Shown here: one piece after another, positions 14,447 through 27,598 of the stretch | Position numbering within the stretch: the stretch's first letter is position 1 | Layout of the letters: the number at the start of each line of letters is the position of its first letter | NCBI GenBank assembly: GCA_907164885.2 | Contig: OU015490.1 | Span: forward strand, 215,858,134 to 215,922,133 | Length of the DNA stretch: 64,000 nucleotides | From: Dolomedes plantarius | Lineage: Eukaryota; Arthropoda; Arachnida; Araneae; Dolomedidae | Direction: 5' to 3' | Position numbers and translations under genes: made by a program | Notes under the pieces: model-generated | Databases searched by the model: none | Seen by the model: the letters and a program-made list of their open reading frames with translations, nothing else | Told to the model about the DNA's origin: nothing

Positions 14447-16079
14447 CCGTAGAAAAGAAGTTTCTTCCATAACATTGGCTCTATGGATCTATGGAGATGG
14501 AAGAAATAAAAAAAGAGGGAGTTTTAAACGATATCAAAATTGTTATTTCTATCAATAAACACAGAAATATGAAATTAAATATATAAATTTATTTATTATG
14601 ACCTAAAGAATATATAAATCAAACTGGGTCTGATAGACCCATACAGGCGAAACGTTACTTTTTTCAACAGGGTAGGAAGGTTAAGTCAGGATCAATTGCC
14701 GTGTTCACTGTTAAGTCAGCTGTTTTGTTACCACAGATGTATGTTTCTTTATTTATGCTGTTTGCGTTCCTAATCGTAGGCAAGACAGTGTGTGTCACTT
14801 GTTATAAATTTTCAGCATGGTTATATTATAACGTAAATCAGAATTGACGGATGAAAAAATTTCAAAAAATTTCAATCTGGTCAGACGCAAATTATTTTTG
14901 GATATTTAAATACGATAAATGAATACCTGCATTACAATTTTAGCGTTAAACATGTTGCATTCATTTTATAAATGACATTTAGTTTTGAACTGAATAAACA
15001 TGCAAAAAACTGAGTTTTTTTAGAAGTACCTTGCCGTATTTCACAATAGGCGTAAAACGGAATTCTAAAAATACGCTAAATAAAGACATGTATAAAAAGC
15101 CTGAATTACGAAACACGGAATCGAATATACAAAATTAGCTTAAAAGAATTTATAGGATTTTCCTTCACAGAGGTATAACTGCAAAGTTAATAAATAGCTA
15201 AGTTAATAAATAACTACCTACAAATCAATATATATTACTTTTTAATCCATAGTTAGTAATTTTTTATACGACTTTGAAAAAACTGTCTAAATTTAATTGA
15301 AGTATTTTAATTTAATTTACAATTTTTTTTCTAATCAAAGCAATTTAAACTTATAAATACAAAGTCTTGATACTGAAAAATGCATTTTTAATAAAATACT
15401 AGGATTAAATACAATGAAGATTTTAAATGCAGATTATGCAAAATTTTCTAATGAAATTTCAAGTTTGAAACAATATGCATTGAAAAGATTTTTTAAATAT
15501 TATAAACTTTGTAATGAAAGAGATATATTCAAAAATAATATTCTTTCTAAAGCCGTAAAAATTATAAAGATACTTGATTTTTTTTAAGACAATGAGCTGC
15601 TTTTATGAAAAAAAATTCTTTATATATTCAAACAATTTTAGCAAAATAAAAGAAAAATAAATTAAACTGTTTTATGCTTCTAGATTATGAACTTTGAAAT
15701 AATGAAAAATGATGTGGTGAATATTGTATGCTTAAAAATTAAATGTTGATTTCGATAATTTTTTTGCTACAAAATGTCATTATTTACAATAACATTTTCA
15801 CGGGAAAATAAAAATATACTTAACAGAAAATTCATTTCTCAAACGAAACATTTTTCATTTTATTAATTAAAAAAATTATTTATAGATAGCAATTAAAAAT
15901 CCCGAAAATTAAAAAAAATGTTGTTTTTATCCTACATTTGTGAAATGCTGCAAAGGTTAAAATAGAAATAAGTGGATTACGGAATAAAAAAAATTAAAAC
16001 TATCATTATTCATACAGGAATAAAAATTCAAAAACTATTTTTAACTCTTCTTTAATTCTCTACTTGCTATTGTTGAAAT
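14447..16079. other. AT-rich sequence, nothing recognised
   Basis: No coding frame or RNA gene. A 15-bp imperfect inverted repeat GGGTCTGATAGACCC (about 14625-14639) resembles transposon end motifs but has no partner. Confidence 0.5.
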
Positions 16080-17075
16080 TTTAATTCATATCAGTTAAAT
16101 CTGGGCATTTTAATCTTGCTTTAAAAGAGATTTTGTTTAACTCCGAAATGGCATTTACTTCTCAAGTTAATACTTATGATATACAACTATTGAATCAGAA
16201 ATAATTTGCATTGTTTCTAAAGAGACCGCTTAGTAAGGAATTTATTGTTTGAATTTTAATTTACATCAGCGTATACCTTTGTATTTCGACTTTGGTATCA
16301 AGTAACGTTATGTCTATCTCAGCTAAGGCATTTACTTTTCAAGTGAATGCACATGAAATAAGTTATTGAATCAGATTTACTTAACTTGGAATGATTCTAA
16401 AGAGACAGCTTTATAAGGAATTCTTTGTTTGAATTTTATTTAGATCAGCGTACCTCTATGCATTTTATCTTAGTATCAAAAACATTAAGTTTGTCTCAGA
16501 AATGGCTGTTACCGCTCAAGTTAATACATATAAAATAAGTGAAATTAATCATATGCTCCTTTCGGTGTTTGAAAAGAAACAGATTGATAAGGAATTTATT
16601 GCAATGTTTTACTTTTAATTTACATCAGCGTATATCTCTGCGCGCGATGGCGTCAAAAGTGGTTAAAAGCGTCAACCTGCCACGCCACAGGTCCAGGGTT
16701 CCACCCTGAGACTGGGCAAGGTCGACTCAGCCTTTCATCCTTGAGTGGATCGATAAAATGAGTACCAAGAATGCTTGGGAACTAAACTCTGGGGATCCCA
16801 CGTCAGGTTGACCACCTGACTGAGACATATGCTGTATGGTATCCCAACCCCACGGTCAAGAAAGCGGAGATGGGCACCGCAGGCCTTGGTCCACAGCAGA
16901 CTGTTGCATCATGAGTTTAGTTTTTTAGTATGTCTGTGCATTTCGATTTTGCTATCAGAAATGTTAAGTTTATCTCAGATATGACTTTTACTTCTGAAGT
17001 GAATAAATGTGAAATAAATATAATAAATTATGTTCACCTTTCAGTGTTTCAAAAGCGATAGCATAATAAGAAATT
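16080..17075 (+). repeat. Degenerate tandem array, period about 180 bp
   Basis: At least four diverged units share TTTACATCAGCGTAT-like and TCAAGTTAATAC-like segments (starts near 16081, 16260, 16440 and 16620/16929). Low identity indicates an old satellite. One unit is interrupted by a SINE. Confidence 0.75.
16641..16928 (+). mobile_element. tRNA-derived SINE
   Basis: The insertion starts with a tRNA-like head: an A-box-like TGGCGTCAAAAGTGGTTAAA and a B box GGTTCCACCC near 16698. A body containing CCTTTCATCC and GTACCAAGAATG follows. This AGCCTTTCATCC...GATCGATAAAATGAGTACC arrangement recalls a core shared by several invertebrate SINEs, notably cephalopod ones (from memory). It is flanked by TATATCTCTG / TATGTCTGTG, a probable target duplication in the host tandem repeat. 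It is clearly more GC-rich than its neighbours. Confidence 0.75.
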
Positions 17076-17707
17076 TGTTATATGTGACAGATAAAGAATT
17101 ACAAAGAGAGCAACAGAGCTTTGTATGTTAAAAACAACTATTCAAGAAATATTGTTAATATATTATGTGTATTATCTTGCTGTACTGACAATTTAATACG
17201 AAAAGATAGGAAAGAAGTACTTACATTGCCAAATTACTAGAACATAAACACTCACTTATTTAAGATAATTTTTTTCTTTACACTTACTGTAAAGAAAATT
17301 TTTATCACCGAGTATAGAGTAACGAAGAACGGCAGTTTTTTAACACACACACGCAGTCATGTAATTACCAACACGTTCAATTATGTAATCTTTATATAAG
17401 GTTAAGTAAGAATTATGCGACGTTAACGATTCATCATTTCTTAATGCAATTTTTACTTATTCTAAGACGTGAAAATAAATTGTTTAGTCGACAGTATGTG
17501 CGAAGGCTACCAGCCTCAAACTTTCTTCTTATATATTGATCTCGATAGAAACTCTTTATATATAATTCAGAACGTATATCCGAATGTTTAATGCAATGAA
17601 TTCCTATTTTTGACTTTACTAGGATGCACGCTATGTGTTAACGGCCTGGAGTTTCTACAACACCTTCCAAAAAATTGAATTCACTTCTATGGTGGAGGAA
17701 ACAAATG
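17076..17707. other. AT-rich spacer
   Basis: No feature recognised. Confidence 0.5.
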
Positions 17708-17949
17708 AAGGCCTTATTTTAATAGTAGTCCAACTCCATATTTAACAAAATAGAGTTCGCCCCACTTACATTTTCATACCAGTCATTTCTATCTTATTTT
17801 TAAACTGGTACACCTTCAGCTTATTTCTGCTGCCAACAGATGGCATTACAAATCAGACTTCAGCAGTCATTTCTTAGAACTCCTTAGACTTTAAGGCTTT
17901 GTATCTCAAAATGAACAATGGAGTTGGACCACTATGCAAATAAGGCCTT
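17708..17949. mobile_element. Palindromic MITE, copy 1
   Basis: TIRs begin AAGGCCTTATTT and continue through GTCCAACTCCAT, with the inverse at the right end (17918-17949). A diverged second copy lies at 28467-28732. No coding capacity. Superfamily not assigned because the target duplication is unclear. Confidence 0.8.
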
Positions 17950-18990
17950 GAAATATCATTTGCATATTAGCAATTTTAGTTTTAAGCTCTAAATCTCTGG
18001 GGCTTGTATAATTGTTAACTATTTGTGTCTCTTTAGAAACTGATATCATTTTCCGTAGCAGTATGTATGAACGAGGAATTCATAAATGAAGAGGAAAAAT
18101 AACTAAAGTAATGAACCTTTAAGTATATGAACTTTTAAGGGATAATCAATAGTCTTTGAAAAAACTTTAGTCTGACGACACACAAGACGTTGTACTTTAA
18201 GAAATATTCTGTGGTAAAGAAAATACCGTAAGTAAGCATCGACATAATGTGGGAACTTTCACTCGTTAGATGGATGGCTCAGTGTTAATGTGAACCCAAA
18301 TCACTTTTTGGACTTTTCGTACTAACACTGCTGTGATGCACAAACAAGCCTCAAATTTTGTATTGTAATAGTGTACGAAGGTCGTTGTATCCATTTTAAT
18401 CATCAGATGGCAACAGTTTTTTTAGCACTGAATACGGCTGATTTCCTTTTAGAGCTATAGTGGGCAAAGTCCATTTCCTCAGTTGTGAACAAGAACTTGC
18501 TTCAGTAGTAGTATTTTGAGATTAAATTTATTTCATTGTACTGTTGTTTGAGTACTTTAAAGTAGCCTAATGAAATACGAAGACTCCATAAGAATGACAT
18601 CAGAGAAACTGCACGAACTTAGAAAAACATAATTTTATTTTCAGACTCACGCACTGGGTAAAATAGAAATATAAAATTGGCCCATTCATTGCTGAAACTA
18701 GCTCAAAATCCCAACATGAATATATCTGAAATTTTTGGCATGCATTTGGTATTAAATTTTTGGTACTTAAATTTTTGGAAAGAATACATTTTAAATTTTT
18801 GGTGTCTGGTCATTTATTTCTTCCTACCAAATGATTCTAAATCTGGTATCACTGAAAAGGCAAGCCAGAAAGAACAATACATCTATGTACCAAATAAATG
18901 GATCGAAATTTTAATACCTAGGAAGAATCAGTGTTATTTTAAAGTAGTTTTGATACCTAGAAAGGATTTCCTGAGCACCAAGGCTGTTAA
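17950..18990. other. AT-rich sequence with repeated AAATTTTTGG motif
   Basis: Several AAATTTTTGG copies occur around 18725-18810, and a repeated ATACCTAGRAAG motif at 18914 and 18952. A plus-strand frame of 116 codons (18677-19027) overlaps these repeats and has no recognisable domain. It may be the 5' leader of the LTR-like block to the right, which reads on the minus strand. Confidence 0.35.
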
Positions 18991-19024
18991 CTGGATCGTC
19001 ATGACCCGAAGTATAAGTGACTTG

Positions 19025-19400
19025 TAGTATTAATGTAGAAAAAATAAATAAATGCCTCGTATTTACATCTGGTTTAATATGAAAAATTTACATTGATCAC
19101 TATATACAGTCGTTTTGTTCCGTAGAACCATCATACATAAATTAGAGGAAGCGGGTTAATCATACAGTCCAATCGAAACTTCAGTCCCTCGATTCCCCGA
19201 TTCTCTCAGTACGTTAACACGTCATCAACACTAATCTATTCTCCTGTCCAATCGTCCTTCCTCCTTTTATACCTTCCTCTCCGACATTCTAGAAATATCC
19301 AGAAGTCCCTCGAAATTTCCACACCTGAGTATAACATTTTGCGGTTCTTCCTCCGCTAGAAATTCCATAGGGGATGTGTCTTTTCTCGTCCTTGAGGCCT
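19025..19400 (-). promoter_or_regulatory. LTR-like promoter block
   Basis: On the minus strand a textbook TATA box (GGTATAAAAGG, about 19264-19274) lies in a GC-richer block with ATTTCTAGAATGTCGG-type sequence. This is typical of arthropod LTRs. LTR boundaries and a second copy were not found, so this is an LTR-like promoter region only. Confidence 0.35.
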
Positions 19401-21419
19401 TTTTCTGTTCCTTTTGTCAACCTTGCTCCTTGTTGACACCGCATCCTTTTTCCGCTAATGATCTTTTTCTAAACATTCTAAATGATGTGTCTATTTCACT
19501 TAGCAATGGTCATTTTAAAAGTCAAACCTCGCCACCTGTGTGGACTCATTTGAGTTTATAAATGATCCTGTCGATCGAACTTAACTTAGTCACATCTGTT
19601 CCAATTAAGAATGTCAGGCGCGAGTCTCAAAAAGGCTTTACAAACTTCTGTGACCAACAGAAAATATTAGAGAGAGGGGCATTCTTTAAGTTGGTTGAAG
19701 ATACGCTGGCAGAGGTATGAGATGGCTTGCCCTTTACAATTCATATAAAAAAATAAAAAAATAAAACCTTTTTACAACCTTTTTATTTCTTTGCGATAAA
19801 TGAATTTGTGAATAAAAGGGAGTAGGAAGACCTGTACACTCTTTATCAAATATGCAACAGGATTATCTTCACCAGTCACACAGACCTGGGAATGAAAATA
19901 AGATATCAGACATGCACTCATTCCTGCCCTACATACCTCCAATCCATCACAAATACTTCAAAATCCTCCCGAACTCAAGCACACTCGGTCAAGGAATACT
20001 TTCATGCATAGTGAGGACGAGGAAAATGATGAATTTGTTTACGACGACTAGAACATTTTCAAACCTTGAAGATTCTTTCAATTTAAAAAGAAAATACTCT
20101 ATTTCTGTCATAAAAATCAAATAGATTCTGATTTTTTTAATTATTTGGGATTTGGTATTAGGTTTATTTAATTTATGCGTAACATTATTGTTTGCTATAT
20201 ACAATTAAATAATGGGAACTATTTAAGATTAAGTAAGTATTTCAAATGATGACATACTCCCGAAGTGTAAAGTTTAAGAATGAAAATAAACCAACTCCAG
20301 CTATTTTTTTCAAATCTATGTCGTTACTTAAAAATATCTGTATTTTGTACGACAATATCAATAAAATAGTTTAAATTAATCATACAACTACGTTAATGAA
20401 GTAGAAGAAAATCGACAAAAGTCAAAGGCTAATTAATTATGGTTCTGCAAATTTGAGATGAGATTTCTCGGAACTTACTTTCATGGATTTGGTTCTCTTT
20501 AACTCTGAACCCTCTATATATAACATGGTAGTTCAGGAATAATGCAATAAAATTTTTAAAACCTTGGTAACTATTATTCGGAGCAGCCATTTTACATTAG
20601 ATTATTAACAACATTATTACAGTTTTTCAGATTGCATAGAACATAAAAAAGCCCTTATAATAAAAAACCTAAAATATATAACGAGAATATATTGAAATAT
20701 TTGTCAAAGATAAAAATATCAGGAATTAAAAATGTAATTAATACACGCCGTTCAGCTGAGACAAATGTATTACATGTGGGTGCCAGGAATGTAATAAATG
20801 ATGCTTTTAATATCATCTAATATTTGTGTGAAAAAAAGACCTGTCGTAATCTCTGCAAAATGTTCTTTATAGTTATACTACATAACCACGACTACCGAAC
20901 ATTTAAAATGGCGAGAAAAAAAGTCCTTTGATTTCAATAAGTTTTATTTTAAGTTCTGAAAATTAAAAAAAAATCTTCATTTTATGCACTGTGCATGGGG
21001 CACAATTTAAACCTATATCTATGATAGAGCTTCATTAAAAAAATCCAAATTTAAATTAAGTTCAGTCTCTTGATATTTGAAATAATTTAATCAATGGGTT
21101 TCTTTTAATTCTGAAAACGACTGGTATGGGGTTACTGAGCAAACATCACGCTTCAGCAACTGCGTCGCTCCTTTCCACAAAACTTCACATCTTTTGTTAG
21201 ATCTCCAGATTCCTTATGGTGCACCTATCTTCAAGCTAAATGAATTAGGTAAACTGGATGTTTTGATCAGGATTTCTTAACTACGACTCATATGTACAGA
21301 TTATTGAAGCTGAAAGCTCCATTGCTTTTATTTTAAACATTTACTATGGAAGCAATAAAATTTTTGGTACCACAACTATAGTTATTCTTAACTGATTAAT
21401 TCTAAAGCTTTTTTTTCGA
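19401..21419. other. AT-rich sequence, nothing recognised
   Basis: Short reading frames (for example 19852-20124 plus) lack domain signatures and look random. No transposon ends were found. Confidence 0.5.
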
Positions 21420-22640
21420 GATGATTTTTTTTTTTTTGGTGGACATGTAATTTTATGAGTGAATTTAAAAATAAATTGTGCACCATTATAATTATAAAAG
21501 TTTTAATTAAGAAGCATAAATAAATTTCGTCTCAAATATCAAAATCTGTAAACATATGAAACATGGTATTGAAAAATTATTGATCAGATATACGCCTTCT
21601 AATGCGTGGACCAACGAACACAATTCCTTTCAATTTTGCCTCCGAGAGTCTTGGAAACTTTGAAATGAATAATTACTATGAAATTATAAATTTAAAAATA
21701 TAATTTGCCTCGTTATAATTTAAACAAATTTTGAGAGATTGACCTAAAACAAGATGGTCTCGAATATTACACTCTCTAAATATATAAAGTCACTAAGAAA
21801 TACGAAATTTAAAAACATAATATGCATCATTATAATGAAAATAAAATCGCATCTTTCAGTTCCAGCAGTTTGGATGGACCAGATAGATACATCCGGGATG
21901 ATACACCCCTTTGACTTATGTACGTCAGCGCCACCTGTCTGCTATTTTTTTAGTTATTTTTTTTCCTGTCTTAAAAAAATTTCCATGTCCTAGGGAGGCT
22001 AAACCTGCAAATATTTTTTTATTTTTTTTTATTTTGGTTATTTGCCCGAATATATACATGACACCACTCGCGGATCGCATCTTTCTGTTCCAGCAGTTTG
22101 GATGGACCAGATATATACACCCGGGATGATACACCCCTTTGACTTATGTACGTCAGCGCCACCTGTCTGCTATTTTTTTAGTTATTTTTTTTTTCCTGTC
22201 TTAAAAAACTCCAGTGACCTAGCGATGCTAACCCTGCAAACATTTTTTTTTATTTCTGTTATTTTTCTGGTTTTCATGAATTTTTAAAGTTTTTACGGGC
22301 TTTTTGCCCACCCGGTAAATATTTATACACATACATACATACACACACACATATATATATATATATATAATGAAAATGGAAATTTAGAAATATATTGTGC
22401 TCCAATATAACTTCATAAAGTTATCGGAGTTAATTACCTAAAAAAGATAATTCCAAATATTAAACTGTCTAAATTTATAAATAATTACTGGGATGTTTTG
22501 AATTTCAAAATAAAATGTGCACCATTATAATTTTAAAAAAGCTTGAGTGTGTTACCTAGAAAAAAAAATAAATTCGAATATTAAACTGTCTAAATATATA
22601 AATAGTTACTACGAAACATTATTTTGCAACAATGGACGTT
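21420..22640 (+). repeat. Degenerate tandem array, about 115-bp units, with insertion
   Basis: Diverged units share TGCACCATTATAATT- and AATATTAAACTGTCTAAATAT-like segments (near 21475, 21700, 21810, 22390, 22520). The array is interrupted by a 230-bp tandem duplication. Confidence 0.6.
21847..22320 (+). repeat. Tandem duplication, about 229-bp period
   Basis: Two copies of a unit containing CCAGCAGTTTGGATGGACCA and TACGTCAGCGCCACCTGTC, beginning near 21847 and 22076. They differ by scattered substitutions and small indels. The copies are inserted in the surrounding tandem array and are followed by (CA)n/(TA)n (22331-22369). No protein is indicated. Confidence 0.85.
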
Positions 22641-22879
22641 AATATTCTTTTTCATTTATCAGCAAAAAAATAAAAAATCCACGAATACATCAAAAAATAA
22701 ATTATTACGTTTTCCGCAGAAAACACATTAATATTTTGCATTCGAGACATTCATCTGCCTTATGAATATAACAGTGTAAGTTCTTATGAAAGATTAATCG
22801 AAAAATTATAACTTCGTATCGAGTTCAAAAGTATTTTTTAAGGATGTCACCCATAAAACTCTTTCTAAATACAGATATT

Positions 22880-24790
22880 CAAAAGAGAAAGGCTGTTTTT
22901 ATTTTTCCTTTCTACATTACTTTCCATTTTTTATTTCTCCTTTGAAATATGAGAATCGTTTTTCTTCTATTTCTTGCTGATTCATCAATCCATAAATTTT
23001 GCCACTTTATGAAACATAAATCCATGCTGTTCCATTTCCACAGTATTTTTTCCTATTGTTCCATGTTTTTAAAGTAGTCTGTGTATGTTTATTTGATGAT
23101 AGCTGTTTTTTTTTGTTTTCCTTTCAAGGGGCAAATTTGAAGATTAGTTTATACGATACAGCTAAAAGGAGATAGAATTATTGTTTCAAAGCTTTCCGAT
23201 TTAATGCTCTTTCTAAGTATTAAAAATGTTCGAAATGTTTTATTTTTTGGGGGGTACAGCATATATAAAAAAATATTTGAAGTTGAAATTTACAGCCATC
23301 ATGCTTTATCTTTATAAATACCACATTTATAACGCCTATTTTTGAAATTTTATAAAATTTGAATGTAAAACCTGATGTTTATTATATTTTTTTATTTGTT
23401 TAGCTATTCTTTCATTTTTTTATAAAAGTCCATGTATGTTTATTTGACGATAGTTTGCTTTTTTTTATTTAGAAAAAAGTGGCTAATTCGACGAATAATT
23501 TTCACGATACATCTAAAAGAAGATAGAGTTATTGTTTGAATGTATTTTGAATAATTGCTCCGTCTAAGTATATAGAATGTCTGAATTGATTTTGTTTTGA
23601 TACTATATATACAAAAAGATATTTAAAGTCGACATTTAAAACCACCATTCTTCATCTCTATAAATACCACATTTATAACGCGTATTTTCGAAATTTTATA
23701 AAATTTGACTGTAAAACATTACTTTTTTTATATAGATTATTTCTTTAAAGCCCTCCGTGTGTATTTATTTGATAAAAGTTTTTTAAGGGGGAAATTTAAA
23801 GATTAGTTTATACGTACAGCTAAAAGAAGATAGAATTATGGGTTGAAAACATTTCGATTTAATGCTCTAAGTATTTCGATTTTTTTCCTCTATATGAATA
23901 GTTTTTGAACTGAAATTGAAATTTACTGAAAACATAATTTTTATTTATGAATATCACTTTTATATTGAGTATTTTTGAAAATTTTTAAAACATGGCAGAA
24001 AGATATTGCATTTCTTGCATTTTTTTTTTTTTGCTATTCATCCATGTTTCCAAAATAGTCCGTGCATGTTTATTTGATGATAGATTGTTTTTTTCTGAAA
24101 AATGGGGCTAATTTGGAGACTAGTTAAAACGATACAGCGAAAAGAAGATAGAATTATTGTTTGAAGACCTTTCGATTTAATGCTATATCAAAGTATCTGG
24201 AAATTTTAGAATTTTCGTTTTTTTTAACTACTGTTTATAACAAAATAATTAGAAGTTGAAATTGCCAGCCGTAATACTTTATTTTAATAAGTGACACATT
24301 TAAACTGAATATTTCCGAATTTTTTTTTTATAATTTGACAGTAAAATACTACATTTATTGCATTTTTGTAGTTTTATTTTTGTTATTAATCGATATTTTT
24401 AAAGAAGTCAATTATGTGAATTTGATTATTTTATTTTTTATTTGGTAAGGGGTTTAATTTGAAGATGATTTTACTTGATACATCTAAAAGAAGATAGAGA
24501 TATTGTTTGATAAGTTTTCAAATTAATGCTCTCATTTTATCGAATAATTTTTCCATGTATATAAATATTTTTAAAAATTAAAATCGAAATATAAAGCAAG
24601 CAAAATTTTATAAACTGTATAAATAACAAATTTATAAATAACATTTTCGAACTTTAAAAATTTGATAGAAAAAACATTACGTTTCTTGAATTTTTGTATT
24701 ATGCATTATTCATCCATGTTTTTAAAATAGCCTGCGAAAGTTTATTTGATGATAATTTATTTTGTTCTCTGGGAAAGGATATAACTTTAT
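22880..24790 (+). repeat. Degenerate tandem array, period about 330 bp
   Basis: Six diverged units are marked by the phrase GTTTATTTGATGATA (near 23087, 23438, 23763, 24067, 24418 and 24740). Each also carries an AAAAGAAGATAGAATTATTG-like segment and ATTTATAAATACCACATTTA-like sequence. Old satellite or amplified local repeat. Confidence 0.8.

Positions 24791-24793
<3 letters not shown>

Positions 24794-24842
<49 letters not shown>
24794..24842. repeat. (TA)n microsatellite
   Basis: TA dinucleotides at the right edge of the 330-bp array. Confidence 0.95.
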
Positions 24843-24846
<4 letters not shown>

Positions 24847-25428
24847 TTTCTTTAAATTGTACCAAGTAGTATTTTAGTGTTAAAGTTAGGATTGAAAATC
24901 TGATTGCATGAAGCTATAATTTTCAAGTGATCACTAAATTTATTTTTTTATATATTGCACTTCATTTTCTTAAGTAAATTTTATGCGTAATGAACGCCAA
25001 GTTCATAGTTGTGTTTTTCCTTTTTAATAAAAAAAAATCTTATAGCAAGATGCCTGGTACATTTAGTTTTCTGACAATTGTTTATTTAGACTCAGTCGTA
25101 TCTCAGATCAATTCGTTCGATAAAATAATTCCAGTGCTGAGTTTCTTAATCTCATCCACGGTTAGTTATATTTCTAACACTTGTGTTGGTTTTAGTATTG
25201 ATATACATTTGGATTTATCTGAATTAAATACTGAAAATGAAAGTTCATTATCAAACAAATATATCATTAATTTAAAATCTAATCTTATTTAAGTAAAATG
25301 TTTTTTGCGTCGAATTGTAAATGTGAAAACATTGTATAGTATTTTATATTCTGTAGTGCTAAATGTAGACTTTCTCTTCTCGTATTTGCAGTTTCAAAAT
25401 TATGTATCAGGCACATACCTTATAGAAA

Positions 25429-25465
<37 letters not shown>

Positions 25466-26718
25466 CCAGGGAATTTATACACCCCTGTTTGTTTGAATGT
25501 TGACAAAATAAACTGCTAAAATAAGATGTCGGAAAATTTTAAATGAATCACTCCTTAAACATTTAGCAAATATCTACATGGTTCGTCTGTCAATCTTCAC
25601 CGTTCGGTGTCATTAAATGTGTAAGAAATTTTTCAGTCACCGATAATTATTATGTACTTAAAAAATTAAATTTTCCTAAATGCTTCAAATTTTGTGATAA
25701 TTCAATCTTTTGAAGATCAGTATTTGAACTTTTTCCAATCAATATTTAAAATTAATATTTTCTCTAAAATCCAATTAATATTTTTCAGCCAATCAATATT
25801 TGAAATCAATATTTTCTCAAAAATTCAATTAATATTTTTCAGCCAATCAATATTTGAAATCAATATTTGAACATTTTTAACTTAATGGCACTTTCTATAC
25901 ATTTCTTCGGGGACTATTCTTTTTTATCGAATATGTGTTAAAGGTATTATAAATCTTCATAAACTTAGGTTCAAATTTGTCACCAGGTACCTTTCCTATT
26001 TGTATGTAATTATATAATTGCTAAAATAACTATAACTTGGGCATTAATAGAAATTACTTCAGCATTACTAGAAATAACTGAACCATTCCTAGAAAATAAA
26101 ACTGGAAGTCACAAATATTGAATGAAATTTAGTGCATACCGATTTATCCCCTCTAAAATCTAAACATAATCTCGTATACATACCTATACCAATGTAATCA
26201 TAAAAATGTAAAAAAAAATCTCGCAAAATAACGAAAATATTTCTAATTTTAGTAGTATTTATTGTTACAGGAATATTTAGAATTATTAACTCTGCTATAT
26301 CTGATTCAGAATAAATTAATATAGGGACCAAGGTCACAAAAAGATACAATATTTAACATGTATTATTACTTTATTTTATTATTTTTTTAAGGAAAATATA
26401 GGTAGCTGAAAGTTTGAGAAAATAACTTTCCACATCAATTACATTAATTTTGCGATAGTAGAAATTTAGAATTTCCTAACATGTCCAGAGAATTATTACA
26501 TGAAAAAAATATCGAATGTTATTACAGGGTGTGACAGAATGAACTCCAACATTTCTTGAAGGTCACTATGGATATCTCAGATATAAACATGTTGACACGT
26601 TTTTATATTTTCTAAAATTACATAAAGGCACTAAATCGGTAATAAGATACTATCCCAATTAAGGTAAATATTAAAAATATAATATCGGAAATTAAGCTAA
26701 AACGTCCTCTTGAAACTA
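24843..26718. other. AT-rich sequence
   Basis: Holds (TA)n at 25433-25461 and the 54-bp tandem repeat described separately. Frames at 24990-25292 (plus) and 26089-26349 (minus) have no recognisable domain and AT-driven composition. CAGGGTGTGACAGAATGAAC at 26526 resembles a mariner-type terminus but has no partner. Confidence 0.45.
25737..25870 (+). repeat. 54-bp tandem repeat, about 2.5 copies
   Basis: Repeats of CAATATTTGAAATCAATATT followed by TTCAATTAATATTTTTCAGCC. Confidence 0.85.
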
Positions 26719-26840
26719 CAGGGTGGTCATAAAAACATTTGCCGATATATGGACCTCTAACGTCCGTTCCGTTCAACCTATCGAGATGAAATTTCAGATA
26801 TAGTTATTCAGAGGTATGAGGTCGGGATTCTGTGAATGAC
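26719..26840 (+). mobile_element. Truncated foldback element, one arm end
   Basis: Begins CAGGGTGGTCATAAAAACA after TA and matches the outer 120 bp of the 27599-28331 foldback element, then diverges. Confidence 0.75.
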
Positions 26841-27598
26841 CTTATTGGTATAATTTAATAAAAATTTTTTAGTTTCTCATCTCCAGTTTCCTACTAAAGC
26901 CTATTTATGTCACAAAATGTCTTTTTCTTATTTAAACATATATGCTACCATCACAAGTTATGTATACTGAAATATATATTTAAAAAATGTCCTAAAACTT
27001 TCTTATACACACTGCCATCTAATCTGTTATGATAACTTTACTCGAAAAATAAAGAATAAAAAATATTTTTTTTTTCTTTCTAATTCTAAATGTTTAGAAA
27101 ATAAAATTGTCAATAATAATATATTTTACCCGTTTAAATTTCTTACAAAGTCTTGCTGTCAAAATAATACTGTCAAACATTTATTTCTTATACTGGTCCT
27201 AACAAGGTTGACAATTCCACCCAGACTGATAAACAAGAATGTAAATTTTCTCTTTCAGTTAGTGCACCTGATATCATAAATATTTCATTTATGGTCTACT
27301 GTTGGTTACATATATGGCAGACATGTATGCTTACAGAAAAATAAACAACCTGATTGTAATAAATATTAAAATGAAAGTCTTTAAAAGTTTAATATGAGTA
27401 ATATGCAGGTGTACGTTTATTATGAAAAATCACCAAGTCTATTGAAATTGTATGCATGCATAAAACGTGCAAGAGCATATGGTGAACGCATTTATTTTAT
27501 TTCCTAACTACTACAACTTGCACTAAGGACATTCGCGTTTGCAGAAGCATATCGTTTGAGTTATGAAAATGATAGGAAAAAATGTTTACGAAGAAATA
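26841..27598. other. AT-rich spacer
   Basis: No feature recognised between the two related foldback copies. Confidence 0.5.

Noticed and set aside
14625..14639. GGGTCTGATAGACCC as a piggyBac-type end
   Set aside because: No TTAA, no partner TIR and no transposase nearby.
24990..25292. 100-codon plus-strand frame
   Set aside because: No recognisable domain or supporting context; likely chance in AT-rich DNA.
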